Shown here piece after piece: positions 34,430 through 43,314 of a stretch of 64,000 bases of DNA. Under the pieces are notes generated by a model. The model searched no databases and was not told the DNA's origin. It worked only from the letters and a program-made list of their open reading frames with translations. Source of the stretch: JAVWJP01 sp036638975 (lineage in GTDB: Bacteria; Bacillota; Clostridia; Oscillospirales; Ruminococcaceae); assembly GCA_036638975.1 (NCBI GenBank), contig JAVWJP010000002.1:62001-126000 (forward strand), written 5' to 3'. The stretch's first letter is position 1, and every line of letters starts with the position of its first letter. The position numbers and the translations under genes were made by a program.

Positions 34430-34870
34430 TTAACTGCCCGAAAGCAGCTTACCCTCTACAACCCCGCCAAGACCTCGCACCGCCTCTAAAAGCTCTTCCT
34501 CGCTGCAACTTATCGAGCCTATTTTTGCCGATATTGAAACGTGTGCAACAAAATCTACGGGAATATTTTGGTTTACCGTTAAAATGTTTGCTCCAAGCTC
34601 GTAAAGCTTTGCTATAACCGACGAGAGCACACCCGGCTCATCTGCCAAGGTTACGTAAAGTGTAACTATACTGTCGCCTATTTTACTGCCGTACTCGCTA
34701 ACCCTGTCCTTGTACTTATAAAAAGCACTGCGCGAAATTCCCGCCATTTTTGAAGCCTCGCTGGCGCTTTTAGCCTTGCCCTGTGCCAACATTTTTTTAG
34801 CATATACAACCTTTAAAAAAACCTCAGGCAGCACAGCCGTGTCCACTATAAGAAATTTTGTTCCTTCCAC
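34430..34870 (-). CDS. ACT domain protein, PheB/UPF0735 type
   Basis: A 146-residue protein with an N-terminal helix-turn-helix-like part (SASEASKMAGISRSAFYKYKD, pattern) and a C-terminal ACT domain with LADEPGVLSSVIAKLYELGANILTVNQ (pattern). Proteins of this type stand next to hom and thrB in many Firmicutes and may sense an amino acid and adjust the operon. The original role as chorismate mutase PheB is not supported for most members. I place the start at the GTG at 34870 because AGGGGG lies eight bases upstream; the GTG at 34879 overlaps that site. Confidence 0.85.
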   Translation of the reverse strand: MEGTKFLIVDTAVLPEVFLKVVYAKKMLAQGKAKSASEASKMAGISRSAFYKYKDRVSEYGSKIGDSIVTLYVTLADEPGVLSSVIAKLYELGANILTVNQNIPVDFVAHVSISAKIGSISCSEEELLEAVRGLGGVVEGKLLSGS

Positions 34871-34912
34871 AATGTGCACCCCCTAAATACATTTGTTCTG
34901 CTATGATATACA

Positions 34913-34941
34913 ATATTATCATTATTGCTTTAATACGACAA
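34913..34941 (-). promoter_or_regulatory. Candidate promoter of the ACT-hom-thrB-lysC operon
   Basis: On the minus strand TTGTCG (34941-34936), 17 bases, TAATAT (34918-34913). Each box matches the consensus at four of six positions, so the call is tentative. Confidence 0.4.
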
Positions 34942-34952
34942 AGTAAGTTTAA

Positions 34953-34994
34953 AGCGATATACAGCCATTTTCGGCTATATATCGCTGTTTTTTT
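34953..34994 (+). terminator. Hairpin with T-run in the gap between the thr operon and ytvI
   Basis: AGCGATATA-AGCC pairs with GGCT-TATATCGCT around a six-base loop with one mismatch, followed by GTTTTTTT on the plus strand. No plus-strand gene ends nearby. The 305-base gene-free gap 34871-35175 contains this hairpin, the tentative thr-operon promoter and the ytvI promoter; I see nothing else in it. Confidence 0.6.
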
Positions 34995-35125
34995 GTAATT
35001 ATAGCGCTGTTACTGCGTATTACTGCCTGTTTTACAATATTGTAATGCTATTACACATTTTTTATAAACAAAATTCGTAATTTTAGTATGCTTTAGAGTA
35101 TATCTTAAAATATTTTTTTAAAACT

Positions 35126-35155
35126 TAATATTGCACCCCGCTAAAGGCATATTAT
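35126..35155 (+). promoter_or_regulatory. Sigma-E-like sporulation promoter of ytvI
   Basis: TAATATT (35126-35132) matches the Bacillus sigma-E -35 pattern KMATATT fully. A 15-base spacer is followed by CATATTAT (35148-35155), similar to CATACANT. The predicted start leaves a short leader of about 14 bases with an AGAGG site. No good sigma-A promoter competes here. Confidence 0.55.
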
Positions 35156-35175
35156 AAATATGCAGAGGTGTTTTT

Positions 35176-36249
35176 ATGAACAGAGAACAAAAGCTTAATT
35201 TTTTGCTTAACAGCGCCACCGCAGTAGTTTTTACAGCGCTTGCCTTAATAATTTTAAAATATTTGTTGTGGTGGTTTTTGCCGCTTTTTTTGGGGCTGCT
35301 TATATCCTTTATACTGCGCCCCTTGGTAAATGCCGCCTACAAGCTGTCAAGTGCAACACGACGTTTTTGCGCCGCCGCTGTACTGCTTTTTGTCTATGGA
35401 ACACTTGCCACAATATTATGGCTTTGCATTGTACAGCTTACTGCAGGTCTGCGCGGAGTATTTATAAACCTGCCATATTTTTTAAACGAAACACTCGCGC
35501 CTGTGCTATGGCAGCTAAGCAAGCAATTTTTAGGCTTTTTACAGCGCTTTTTGCCCGAAATAGGTAGTGAATTTGAGGTTTTTATAGGGCTTGCCGCAGA
35601 GCAGCTAAGTGTAGTTGCCGCCTCCGCTTCAGAAAAGCTTATAGCCGCAATAGGCACATTTATACGCGGAATACCTACATTTATGCTTACATTTTTATTT
35701 ACTGTATTATCATCTTTTTTTATATCTATGGACTACAGCGGAGTAATAAATTTTTTAATACGCCTTATACCAAAACGTCACCGAAAAGCAGTTTTTGTAA
35801 TTAAAGATTTTTTTGTAAGCACTATTTTTAAATATATACGCGCTTACTCAGTTCTTTTACTTTTAACCTTTGCAGAGGTTTGGGTGGGGCTTGCACTGCT
35901 TAAAGTACCGCAAAGTCTGTGGTGGGCTGTGCTTGTAGCCGCAGCCGATATACTTCCGGCTATAGGAACAGGACTAATTTTATTGCCTTGGGCATTGCTG
36001 GCATTTTTACAGGGGAACAGTTTTTTGTCTGTCGGAATATTAACACTATATGGTATCATAACAGTTGTACGCAATATAGCCGAGCCAAAAATAGTTGGTG
36101 AAAGCATTGGTCTTTCCCCGCTTGTAACAATAACCGCCATGTTTTTGGGGCTTAAAATTCTTGGCATAGCAGGGCTTCTCGTAGTGCCGCTGCTGGTACT
36201 GTTTGTAAAGTTTTTAAACGACAGCGGCAAGCTGCACCTGTGGGAATAA
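35176..36249 (+). CDS. ytvI: AI-2E family permease, sporulation protein YtvI-like
   Basis: The 357-residue protein has about seven or eight transmembrane helices and the family pattern with the conserved end AEPKIVGESIGLSPLVTITAMFLGLK (pattern) near residue 305. Its length and its C-terminal part are closer to YtvI, which is made in the mother cell during sporulation, than to the other AI-2E family member at 58303-59472. The sigma-E-like promoter supports this. The transported substrate is unknown, and a role in autoinducer-2 export should not be assumed. Confidence 0.8.
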   Translation: MNREQKLNFLLNSATAVVFTALALIILKYLLWWFLPLFLGLLISFILRPLVNAAYKLSSATRRFCAAAVLLFVYGTLATILWLCIVQLTAGLRGVFINLPYFLNETLAPVLWQLSKQFLGFLQRFLPEIGSEFEVFIGLAAEQLSVVAASASEKLIAAIGTFIRGIPTFMLTFLFTVLSSFFISMDYSGVINFLIRLIPKRHRKAVFVIKDFFVSTIFKYIRAYSVLLLLTFAEVWVGLALLKVPQSLWWAVLVAAADILPAIGTGLILLPWALLAFLQGNSFLSVGILTLYGIITVVRNIAEPKIVGESIGLSPLVTITAMFLGLKILGIAGLLVVPLLVLFVKFLNDSGKLHLWE

Positions 36250-36263
36250 AACAAAAAGCAAAG

Positions 36264-36312
36264 TAAAGCGCTCTTAAAACGGGTTTGTACCTCCGTCTTT
36301 AAAAGCGCTTTA
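36264..36312. terminator. Bidirectional terminator-like hairpin between ytvI and the PBP gene
   Basis: TAAAGCGCT pairs with AGCGCTTTA, with inner TTAAA/TTTAA and ACGG/CCGT pairs. T-rich tails occur on both sides, so it can end both convergent genes. Confidence 0.75.
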
Positions 36313-36348
36313 GCATATTTTAACGCAAAAATTAAAAATATTACATTA

Positions 36349-38841
36349 TCAATTTACAACTATAATCTCATCGCTGGCTCCGGAGGACGACTCGCCCTCG
36401 ACGGTGCCGCCCGCTACCTCCTGAGATTCTTTTACGTCGCTGTAATAGGTGCATATACCCGGCAAAGCACTTTGCTTATACCAGCCAACCCCCGTGCGTG
36501 CACATGACGGAGCTGCCAAATCGCCCGAATCGAAGCAATAGGTTTTTTCAACCACACCTCCGCTTACAGGGAACTCTTTATACGCGGCATTTTCGCTGAC
36601 ATCTGACATAACACGCTTCCATATTTGAGGCGGAGGATATGGGTTATAGTGTGGAATACCTGCGTTTTCTTTATCAAAGCCAAACCAAACTCCCGCCACA
36701 TAGTACGGAGTTCCGCCTATAAACCACTGATCCTTGTCCATATTGGACGTGCCTGTCTTACCCATTGTAGGCAAGTTGCCAAGCCTTGCCGGAGCGCCTG
36801 TACCGCCCGTAACAACGCTTTGCAAAAGCTTGTTCATTATCTCTGCGCTGTCCTCGGCTATAACACGCCGCGGCGGGGCGTTGGCTTCAAGTATAACGTT
36901 GCCCTGGTTATCAACAACCTTGCTGTACGAATGCGGTTCATAAAATAGCCCGCCGTTGCCGAATATCTGGTACGCGGCTGTCATGTCGAGCACCGAAATT
37001 CCCCCGCTCTGTGCGCCCAAGGCAAGCGGAGCATAGTCTATATCGTGAGTGGGATCTAGGCTGTTTATGCCTAAATTATTATGCAAAAAGTCGTAAGAAA
37101 CCTGCGGTGTGACGAGGTCCAGCGTTTTTACGGCTATTGTATTTACCGAGTTTTGTATGGCGCGGTTTACCGTAAGCATACCTTGATAGCTGTTGTAGTA
37201 GTTTGTAGGCCAGCCGTTGCCAAGGGGCACCTGCTTACTGGTAATATTGCCCTCGGCATCGGTTTCTTCAACAGTTTTTGTGCCCACAGAGCGCACAAGC
37301 TGCCCATTTACAAGGTAACCAAAGGGGCTGTCCTGCGTAAGATACGACCAATGCACAAGGTCCAAATCTATAGCGGGGGCATAAACCGATATAGGTTTTA
37401 TTGCCGAGCCTGTTTGACGAATGCCGTCTGTGGCAAGGTTAAAGGTTCTGTCGCCTGTCTTTTCGCCTCTGCCACCCGCAATCCCCTTTATATTGCCCTC
37501 GTAATCCATTATAACCATGGCACACTGGGGCTGTTCTTTTACATAGTCACCAAAGTCCTTGCCGCCGTTTGTAATATAACGCCCGCTCACTTTTTGAAAA
37601 ATAGACTTTGCGGGGTCATAATTTATCTCATTTGTTATAAAATCTTGGTCGAGTATGCCCTGTATTTTTTCATCTACCGTAGTATATATAGAAAAACCAC
37701 CGTTATAAACCTTGTTCCAAGCGGCTTGCTTCTCTAGCCCTTGCTGTGTGCAAAGGTCGTTTATAACTTCTTCTATGACATAATCGACAAAATAGCTGTA
37801 TGTTTCTTTACGGGTCTGCTGTGCCGCACTTGTTTTTATGACTAAGGTCTGTTTTTTTGCATCAGCATAATGTGCTTCCAGCGCTTTTTTTTGCTTATCG
37901 TATTCGCTTTTGTTTATTTTACCGCCCGCCACAATACCATACTCTGTTTTTTCTTTGCCCTCAAGCTGTGCTTTTAGCTGTGTAAGCTCTATATCAAGCA
38001 TATTATCTAAAACGTAATAGCGGCGCTCGCGGTTTTTTTCTTCATGCGCCAAAAGCTCATATTTACTCGGGTTTTGAGTTATAGCCAAAATAGCGGCACA
38101 CTCTGCCGTGTCCAGCTCCGAAACATCTTTATCAAAAAACAAGTTTGCCGCCGCCTGCACGCCATAGACGTTGTTACCTGTGGTGGCGGTGTTTAGGTAC
38201 GCCTCCATTATGTCATCTTTTGAATATTCTTTTTCGAGTGAAAGCGCCCTAAATATTTCTTTTATTTTGCGCTCTATAAGGACGTCTTTATCGCCCGAAA
38301 TATTTTTAATAAGCTGCTGCGTTATAGTTGAGCCACCTGTGGTTTCAGCACCTGTAAGCATATTTAAAAACGCTTTAAAGGTCATCTTCCAGTCCACGCC
38401 TTGATGTGTTTGAAAGCGTTTATCCTCTGCCGCCATAGCCGCAAGCTGCATTTGCCGCGGTATCTTCGCAAAATCGACAGAGATGCGGTTCTCGTTGCCC
38501 TTTATAACTTGAAGCGGATATGGCTCGCCGGTTTCGGCATTGGTGGCATAAAGCGTGGTGGTATAGTTAAGGTCCAAATTGCGCAGGTCGTATTCTGTTC
38601 GCTCGTCCAAAAAGCCCACAACATAAACAGCCATAACCGAGGCAACTATGCAGCCTGTTATAATCATAATTAAAAATATTGTAGCTATAGTTTTAAAGGC
38701 AATAGAAATAGTGCCTTTCACACCGCGCAGCACAAGCTCTCCGCCTGAAACGGGCGTTTTTTTTCGTGAGGGGCGGCGAGGATTTACGCCGCCGTTTTCA
38801 TCCGAGGGCTGCCTCTGACGGCTGCTGTTGTTGTCTGTCAT
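36349..38841 (-). CDS. Class A penicillin-binding protein (transglycosylase/transpeptidase, PBP1A type)
   Basis: This 830-residue bifunctional enzyme polymerises glycan strands and cross-links them. A basic cytoplasmic N-terminus is followed by a transmembrane helix (about 45-70), then the GT51 domain with the catalytic glutamate in AAEDKRFQTHQGVD and TGGSTITQQLIKN. The transpeptidase domain has the active serine in RQTGSAIKPISVY, NSVNTIA as the SxN motif, and GKTGTSN. The chosen ATG (38841) has AAAGGGG upstream; the open frame reaches 38886 without a site. The end of the protein is a short serine- and glutamate-rich tail. It is transcribed alone, away from the division cluster. Confidence 0.95.
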   Translation of the reverse strand: MTDNNSSRQRQPSDENGGVNPRRPSRKKTPVSGGELVLRGVKGTISIAFKTIATIFLIMIITGCIVASVMAVYVVGFLDERTEYDLRNLDLNYTTTLYATNAETGEPYPLQVIKGNENRISVDFAKIPRQMQLAAMAAEDKRFQTHQGVDWKMTFKAFLNMLTGAETTGGSTITQQLIKNISGDKDVLIERKIKEIFRALSLEKEYSKDDIMEAYLNTATTGNNVYGVQAAANLFFDKDVSELDTAECAAILAITQNPSKYELLAHEEKNRERRYYVLDNMLDIELTQLKAQLEGKEKTEYGIVAGGKINKSEYDKQKKALEAHYADAKKQTLVIKTSAAQQTRKETYSYFVDYVIEEVINDLCTQQGLEKQAAWNKVYNGGFSIYTTVDEKIQGILDQDFITNEINYDPAKSIFQKVSGRYITNGGKDFGDYVKEQPQCAMVIMDYEGNIKGIAGGRGEKTGDRTFNLATDGIRQTGSAIKPISVYAPAIDLDLVHWSYLTQDSPFGYLVNGQLVRSVGTKTVEETDAEGNITSKQVPLGNGWPTNYYNSYQGMLTVNRAIQNSVNTIAVKTLDLVTPQVSYDFLHNNLGINSLDPTHDIDYAPLALGAQSGGISVLDMTAAYQIFGNGGLFYEPHSYSKVVDNQGNVILEANAPPRRVIAEDSAEIMNKLLQSVVTGGTGAPARLGNLPTMGKTGTSNMDKDQWFIGGTPYYVAGVWFGFDKENAGIPHYNPYPPPQIWKRVMSDVSENAAYKEFPVSGGVVEKTYCFDSGDLAAPSCARTGVGWYKQSALPGICTYYSDVKESQEVAGGTVEGESSSGASDEIIVVN

Positions 38842-38987
38842 TGTCTTCGCCCCTTTGTAAAAAATAATATTGTGCCTAATAGTCACATCATTTAGTATAT
38901 CATAAAGCTACAGTAAAGTGTTAATTTTTTTTAAAATAAGTAGTTTTTTACTCGTATTTTTCACCGCCTGCATAAGGTCTAATATTT

Positions 38988-39383
38988 ATGTCCACAATAA
39001 AAATAAAGTTTACGGCGAAAAACCCGTATATGGTGGTGTTTTTTAGTATGCTTAAAAGTTTCTCTATAACTCTCGCAGCGCTTTTATTATCGTTTTTATT
39101 GGGCTGGGCACTGCTTAAATGGAGCTTGCCCCGACAAAGTGAAGCAATTGCTAAAAGCGCATCTTCTGTGCCCGTGGACGAGGCAGACAGCAGCTACGAA
39201 TATATGCTAAAGGATTACAATGGCAGGCTGGCGGTTTTTTCTGTAGGTGCAGAAACCCCCGACATGGTTTTTGACGTTTATATTAAAAACCTGCCCGATT
39301 TTGACAGGACAGAGCTGCAAAGCGGTATAAAAGCTAAAGACTATACCGCACTTGTAGAGCTTATTGAGGACTACACCAGCTAA
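38988..39383 (+). CDS. Membrane protein with BofC C-terminal-like domain
   Basis: The 131-residue protein has one transmembrane helix (about residues 25-45) and an outer domain. The last 75 residues have the pattern of the BofC C-terminal domain found in sporulating Firmicutes: a YNGRLAVFSVG strand, VFDVYIKNLPDFDRTELQSGI (pattern), and the ending LVELIEDYTS. BofC controls the SpoIVB checkpoint in Bacillus; here the domain is joined to a transmembrane helix instead of a plain signal peptide. The assignment rests on these short matches only. Confidence 0.6.
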   Translation: MSTIKIKFTAKNPYMVVFFSMLKSFSITLAALLLSFLLGWALLKWSLPRQSEAIAKSASSVPVDEADSSYEYMLKDYNGRLAVFSVGAETPDMVFDVYIKNLPDFDRTELQSGIKAKDYTALVELIEDYTS

Positions 39384-39403
39384 AGCATATACTTTTTTAT
39401 GCC

Positions 39404-39428
39404 AAAAAAGAGCCGTCAGGCTCTTTTT
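39404..39428. terminator. Bidirectional terminator between the BofC-like gene and ftsZ
   Basis: AAAGAGCC and GGCTCTTT pair around GTCA; T-runs occur on both strands, so it ends the convergent BofC-like and ftsZ transcripts. Confidence 0.9.
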
Positions 39429-39440
39429 GTGGGCTTAAAA

Positions 39441-40643
39441 CTAATTTTTTTGGTTAAAAATCTTCATAATATCAAAGAAGTCGTTATCCTCGTCTTCTTC
39501 TACAGATGTTTGTTTAGGCTGAACTACAGGCTCGGAAAAAGGAGGCGTAAGAGGCTCTTGCTTTAGCACAGGCTCCGGCTTAACCTCGGTTACTGCCCTA
39601 ATATCTGCCGGTGGAGTTATTTTTGATACGGAATTATCTATGGGAGTTTTGAAAATATAGCTCGGTATTTCTATGCGGTTAGCATCATCGAAGCCGGTAG
39701 CTATAACAGTTACCTTCATTTCATCGTTCAAGCTTTCATCGTATGCAACACCCCAGATAAGGTTTACCTCAGGGTGAGTCGCTTCGTGTATCATGGTTGA
39801 TGCTATATCAATTTCTTCAAGGTCAATATCGGGTGAAACTGTAAAGTTTACTATAACACCGTGTGCGCCGTTAATAGAGGTTTCAAGCAGCGGGCTTGAT
39901 ATTGCCGCCTGAGCCGCCATTTTCGCCTTGTCCTTGCCGGAAGCACTGCCAACGCCCATATGTGCAAAGCCGGCATCTTTCATTATGGCTGTTACATCGG
40001 AGAAATCGAGGTTTACAACGCCTGTTACATTTATGAGGTCAGATATGCTCTGTACGCCTTGACGCACGACATCATCTGCCATTAAAAAAGCATTTGCAAG
40101 AGAAATTTTTTGGTCAGAAACAGTTTTTAGGCGCTCATTTGGTATTATAACAAGTGCATCTACCTGTTCTCTCAAAGCGGTAATGCCAAGCTCGGCTTGG
40201 TCGGCACGGCGCTTACCCTCAAAATTAAATGGTTTTGTAACAACACCTATGGTAAGTATGTCCATTTCTTTGGCAACCTCTGCTATGACAGGTGCTGCAC
40301 CTGTACCTGTGCCTCCGCCCATTCCCGCGGTTATAAACACCATGTTTGTTCCGCGCAAAGCCGCGGCTATTTCTTCGCGGCTTTCTTCTGCCGCGCGCTG
40401 CCCTTTTTCGGGGTCACCGCCCGCACCGCGCCCTTTGGTAAGCTTTTCGCCTATTTGTATTTTCTGTGCTGCCTGAGAAAACATCAAAGCTTGATGATCG
40501 GTATTGACACTTACAAAATCGACCCCTTGCATACCGGATTGTATCATACGGTTTACAGCGTTGCCGCCGCCACCGCCTACTCCCAAAACTTTAATCGAAA
40601 CACAGTTGTCATATTCCATGTCAATGCTAAAATTATTAAACAT
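39441..40643 (-). CDS. ftsZ: Cell division protein FtsZ
   Basis: FtsZ is the tubulin-like GTPase that forms the division ring. The 400-residue protein has VLGVGGGGGNAVNRM near residue 18, the tubulin signature GGGTGTGAAPVIAEVA near 110, and NVDFSDVT-type T7-loop residues as NLDFSDVTAIM near 210. The ATG at 40643 is nine bases after AGGAGG. A disordered linker with many prolines leads to a short acidic C-terminal tail, DNDFFDIMKIF, used by FtsZ partners. Unusually for textbook clusters no ftsA lies upstream; ftsQ does, after 169 bases with its own promoter. Confidence 0.98.
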   Translation of the reverse strand: MFNNFSIDMEYDNCVSIKVLGVGGGGGNAVNRMIQSGMQGVDFVSVNTDHQALMFSQAAQKIQIGEKLTKGRGAGGDPEKGQRAAEESREEIAAALRGTNMVFITAGMGGGTGTGAAPVIAEVAKEMDILTIGVVTKPFNFEGKRRADQAELGITALREQVDALVIIPNERLKTVSDQKISLANAFLMADDVVRQGVQSISDLINVTGVVNLDFSDVTAIMKDAGFAHMGVGSASGKDKAKMAAQAAISSPLLETSINGAHGVIVNFTVSPDIDLEEIDIASTMIHEATHPEVNLIWGVAYDESLNDEMKVTVIATGFDDANRIEIPSYIFKTPIDNSVSKITPPADIRAVTEVKPEPVLKQEPLTPPFSEPVVQPKQTSVEEDEDNDFFDIMKIFNQKN

Positions 40644-40711
40644 CCAAGGTTTCCTCCTATACAATTTATGGAGTATATTGAATAAATTAAACTGCTTACA
40701 TAACTATATAC

Positions 40712-40740
40712 ATTATACTTTATCATGTTTTTGCTTTCAA
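40712..40740 (-). promoter_or_regulatory. Sigma-A promoter of ftsZ
   Basis: On the minus strand TTGAAA (40740-40735), 17 bases, TATAAT (40717-40712), in the 169-base gap between ftsQ and ftsZ. It allows ftsZ to be expressed apart from the division cluster. Confidence 0.8.
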
Positions 40741-40812
40741 TTCAATAGTATAGCACAACAAAAAAGCAAAATTGCGTATAAACGGGCGAAAAAATATTTA
40801 TAATCCTAAAAA

Positions 40813-41970
40813 TCACTCTACAGATACAACATCCCAATTATAATCATCTGTGGAAGATTCATCGGCATTTGCATTTTGGTCGCCTACGGACGCTTCGCTT
40901 TGTAATTTAGGCGGCTCTTTTTCTACTTCGGGTTCTTGTTGCTGCACTTCGTTTTTTGGTTGCTGCTCCGGTACAGAAGACGATGAGCCGTCTGTGCTTG
41001 ACATAAGTGAGGCGCTGTTTTGCTCGTACAAATATTCTGCATATTGGTCGGTAGTCATGCCTTGTATTTCAGAATTCAAATGTCTTACACGTACCCTGCC
41101 GGCATAAGATGCGTCCAGCTTGCCCTCAAAATTTGGGGGTAGTTTTTCTGAAAAAACTTTTTGAACGCACTGCATCTTGTAGCTAAGCTCCGCCTCCGCA
41201 CCAAATTCAATGGTAACCTTATCTATTACGGCAATCAAATTAAATTTGTCACTTACATCAAGTATTTCGGCTTCAATAAAATTGGTTTCGGCAGCAGAAC
41301 GGAAAAACGCACGCATCATGGCAACTTTTTCTTCCATTTCTTTATTGTGTGCGGTAAGCGCTATAAGCTCGGATTTTTTTTCTTCTTTTTCTTGGGCAGT
41401 TGCTTCTACAGGCAGTTTTGCCGCAAGCTTAAAATCTTCTTGCTGCTTTAGCAGCATTTCGTCAAATGTGCCACCCACTGCAAGCGGAAGTATATCAAAG
41501 CCTTTAACTGTCACCACTTTCGGCGGCAATTCGGCAGTATTTTCAAGTACTCTGCCCGCGGAGGAAATAACCATATACATTTCGCCCTGCTGCACAGCTC
41601 CTACAGGCTGTGCCTCGGTAATCTTTATAGTAACGGTATCCGGAAGGTGATAAACAAGCTTTGCTTTTTCAAAATAGCTGTATTTTTTTACCAGTTCCGC
41701 TTCAATCTCACTGCGGCGCAGAGCAAACATATTTTCTCCCGCCGCAATTCCGCTTGAAGCTATAACATCTTGCTCGTTGTAGCGTGTAAGCCCCTCTACA
41801 TTTATGTTGAGCACCTTAAAAAACACCGTAAAAATAAGCACCACACCCACGGTAAGCATAAAAACAAGCACCATTATGTAAAGCGCGGCGGTGTTGCGGC
41901 TGCGGCGGTGTTTGTGGCGCTTTTGGCTTTGTCCGCGTCCTGTTCTATTTTCTCCAGTAGTTTTTTTCAT
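40813..41970 (-). CDS. ftsQ: Cell division protein FtsQ/DivIB
   Basis: The 385-residue protein has a basic cytoplasmic N-terminus, one transmembrane helix (about residues 30-52) and a POTRA domain starting VFFKVLNINVEGLTRYNEQDVI (pattern), typical of FtsQ/DivIB. It belongs to the division complex with FtsL and the PASTA PBP. A glutamate- and lysine-rich insertion (about 185-215) and a C-terminal tail of about 80 residues rich in serine, glutamine and glutamate make it longer than usual. GGAGAAC precedes the ATG. It follows murA by 14 bases. Confidence 0.88.
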   Translation of the reverse strand: MKKTTGENRTGRGQSQKRHKHRRSRNTAALYIMVLVFMLTVGVVLIFTVFFKVLNINVEGLTRYNEQDVIASSGIAAGENMFALRRSEIEAELVKKYSYFEKAKLVYHLPDTVTIKITEAQPVGAVQQGEMYMVISSAGRVLENTAELPPKVVTVKGFDILPLAVGGTFDEMLLKQQEDFKLAAKLPVEATAQEKEEKKSELIALTAHNKEMEEKVAMMRAFFRSAAETNFIEAEILDVSDKFNLIAVIDKVTIEFGAEAELSYKMQCVQKVFSEKLPPNFEGKLDASYAGRVRVRHLNSEIQGMTTDQYAEYLYEQNSASLMSSTDGSSSSVPEQQPKNEVQQQEPEVEKEPPKLQSEASVGDQNANADESSTDDYNWDVVSVE

Positions 41971-41984
41971 CTTTGTTCTCCAAT

Positions 41985-43235
41985 TTATACCCTTTTTATG
42001 CGTATTCCCAATGCCGTAAGCTGCTGCTCTAGCTTTTCGTAGCCTCTGTCAATGTAATGAATATTTGTTATTGTACTTGTGCCCTCAGCCGACATTGCCG
42101 CAAGCACCAGTGCCGCACCTCCGCGCAAATCCGTTGCCTCTACCTCGGCACTGTGAAGCGACGGCACACCCTCTACTATGGCAACTCTGCCCTCCAGCTT
42201 AATATGTGCCCCCATTCTGCGCAATTGCGAAGCGTGCTTAAAACGGTTTTCAAATATATTTTCAACAAAAACCGAGGTTCCCTCCGCTACCGACAGCATA
42301 GCCATAACAGGTGCCTGTGCGTCTGTAGGAAAGCCGGGGTATGGCATTGTGCGCAAAAGACCTATAGAGCTTAAACGATGGCTTGCATTAAGTGTAACAG
42401 CATTTTTGTAGCGATGCAGCGTACAACCCGCCGCTTCAAACACAGGTAAAATAGCCTCTAAGTGTCGGCAGTCTACGCCCTTAACGTGTACATTTCCGCC
42501 TGTTACCGCACCCGCAACAAGGTAAGTAGCAGCAACAATTCTGTCGGGCATTATGGTATATTCGCACGGATACAGCTTTTCTACCCCTGCTATAGTAATA
42601 GTGCTTTCGCCTGCTCCCGCTATATTTGCGCCGCAGGCTTTAAGATAATCGGCAAGGTCTATCACCTCTGGCTCTCGCGCGGCGTTTGTTATAACGGTAA
42701 CGCCCTTTGCAAGCACTGCCGCCAGCATAATGTTTTCTGTAGCTCCGACGCTTGGGAACGAAAGCATTATATTTGCCCCATGAAAACCCTTTGGTACAGT
42801 ACAGTCAAGGTAACCGTGGTTCTCTGCAATTTGCATACCCATTTGAGAAAGCGACGAAATATGAAGGTCTATAGGACGCTGTCCTATCTCGCACCCTCCC
42901 GGATAGCTTAGCCTGCATTTTCCGCAGCGGGCGGCAATAGCGCCCAAAAATATAATGGACGAACGCATCTCACGCATAAGCTCATCCGGCACCTCACAGC
43001 TTTTTATATCACTGCTGTCTACCGTCACAGTGCTGCCGCTGCGCCCGCACGCACAGCCCAAATACTCAAGTATCTGCATGGCAGATTGTGTATCGAGCAA
43101 GCCGGGGCACTTGTGTAGTATGGTTTCTCCTTTGCACAAAAGCGTAGCCGCAAGCACGGGAAGACTGCTGTTTTTTGCACCCTGTACCGTCACTTCGCCC
43201 GCCGCTCTGCCACCCTTTACAAAAAAACTTTGCAT
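41985..43235 (-). CDS. murA: UDP-N-acetylglucosamine 1-carboxyvinyltransferase MurA
   Basis: MurA adds enolpyruvate to UDP-GlcNAc, the first committed step to peptidoglycan. The 416-residue protein starts with GGRAAGEVTVQGAKNSSLPVLAA (pattern), has the active cysteine in YPGGCEIGQRPIDLH near residue 115 (the residue that fosfomycin alkylates) and later PYPGFPTDAQAPVMA near 300 and DLRGGAALVLAA. The ATG has GAGG upstream. A terminator-like hairpin lies in its leader (see that entry). Within this window it is the only murA. Confidence 0.97.
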   Translation of the reverse strand: MQSFFVKGGRAAGEVTVQGAKNSSLPVLAATLLCKGETILHKCPGLLDTQSAMQILEYLGCACGRSGSTVTVDSSDIKSCEVPDELMREMRSSIIFLGAIAARCGKCRLSYPGGCEIGQRPIDLHISSLSQMGMQIAENHGYLDCTVPKGFHGANIMLSFPSVGATENIMLAAVLAKGVTVITNAAREPEVIDLADYLKACGANIAGAGESTITIAGVEKLYPCEYTIMPDRIVAATYLVAGAVTGGNVHVKGVDCRHLEAILPVFEAAGCTLHRYKNAVTLNASHRLSSIGLLRTMPYPGFPTDAQAPVMAMLSVAEGTSVFVENIFENRFKHASQLRRMGAHIKLEGRVAIVEGVPSLHSAEVEATDLRGGAALVLAAMSAEGTSTITNIHYIDRGYEKLEQQLTALGIRIKRV

Positions 43236-43253
43236 ATCATCTACCTCGCATTC

Positions 43254-43274
43254 AAAAAACGAAGCTGTGCTTCG
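43254..43274 (-). terminator. Terminator-like hairpin in the murA leader
   Basis: On the minus strand CGAAGC, ACA loop, GCTTCG, then TTTTTTG, only some 20 bases before the murA start. Its strength and T-run are those of an intrinsic terminator, yet it lies inside the cell wall run. Confidence 0.65.
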
Positions 43275-43285
43275 CTATAACCCAT

Positions 43286-43314
43286 ATTATGCGAGTAGCG
43301 CAAATGTGTGAAAA
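43286..43314 (-). promoter_or_regulatory. Possible promoter upstream of murA
   Basis: On the minus strand TTTTCA (43314-43309), 17 bases, CATAAT (43291-43286). It would start a transcript just ahead of the murA leader hairpin. The boxes match the consensus at four and five of six positions. Confidence 0.45.

Noticed and set aside
37081..37737. Plus-strand open frame of 218 codons opposite the class A PBP
   Set aside because: Antisense shadow of a certain gene without start signals.
38940..38987. Possible sigma-F/sigma-G promoter before the BofC-like gene
   Set aside because: GTATT and a later CATAAG or TAATAT do not have the required spacing or match; a sigma-G call would be wishful.
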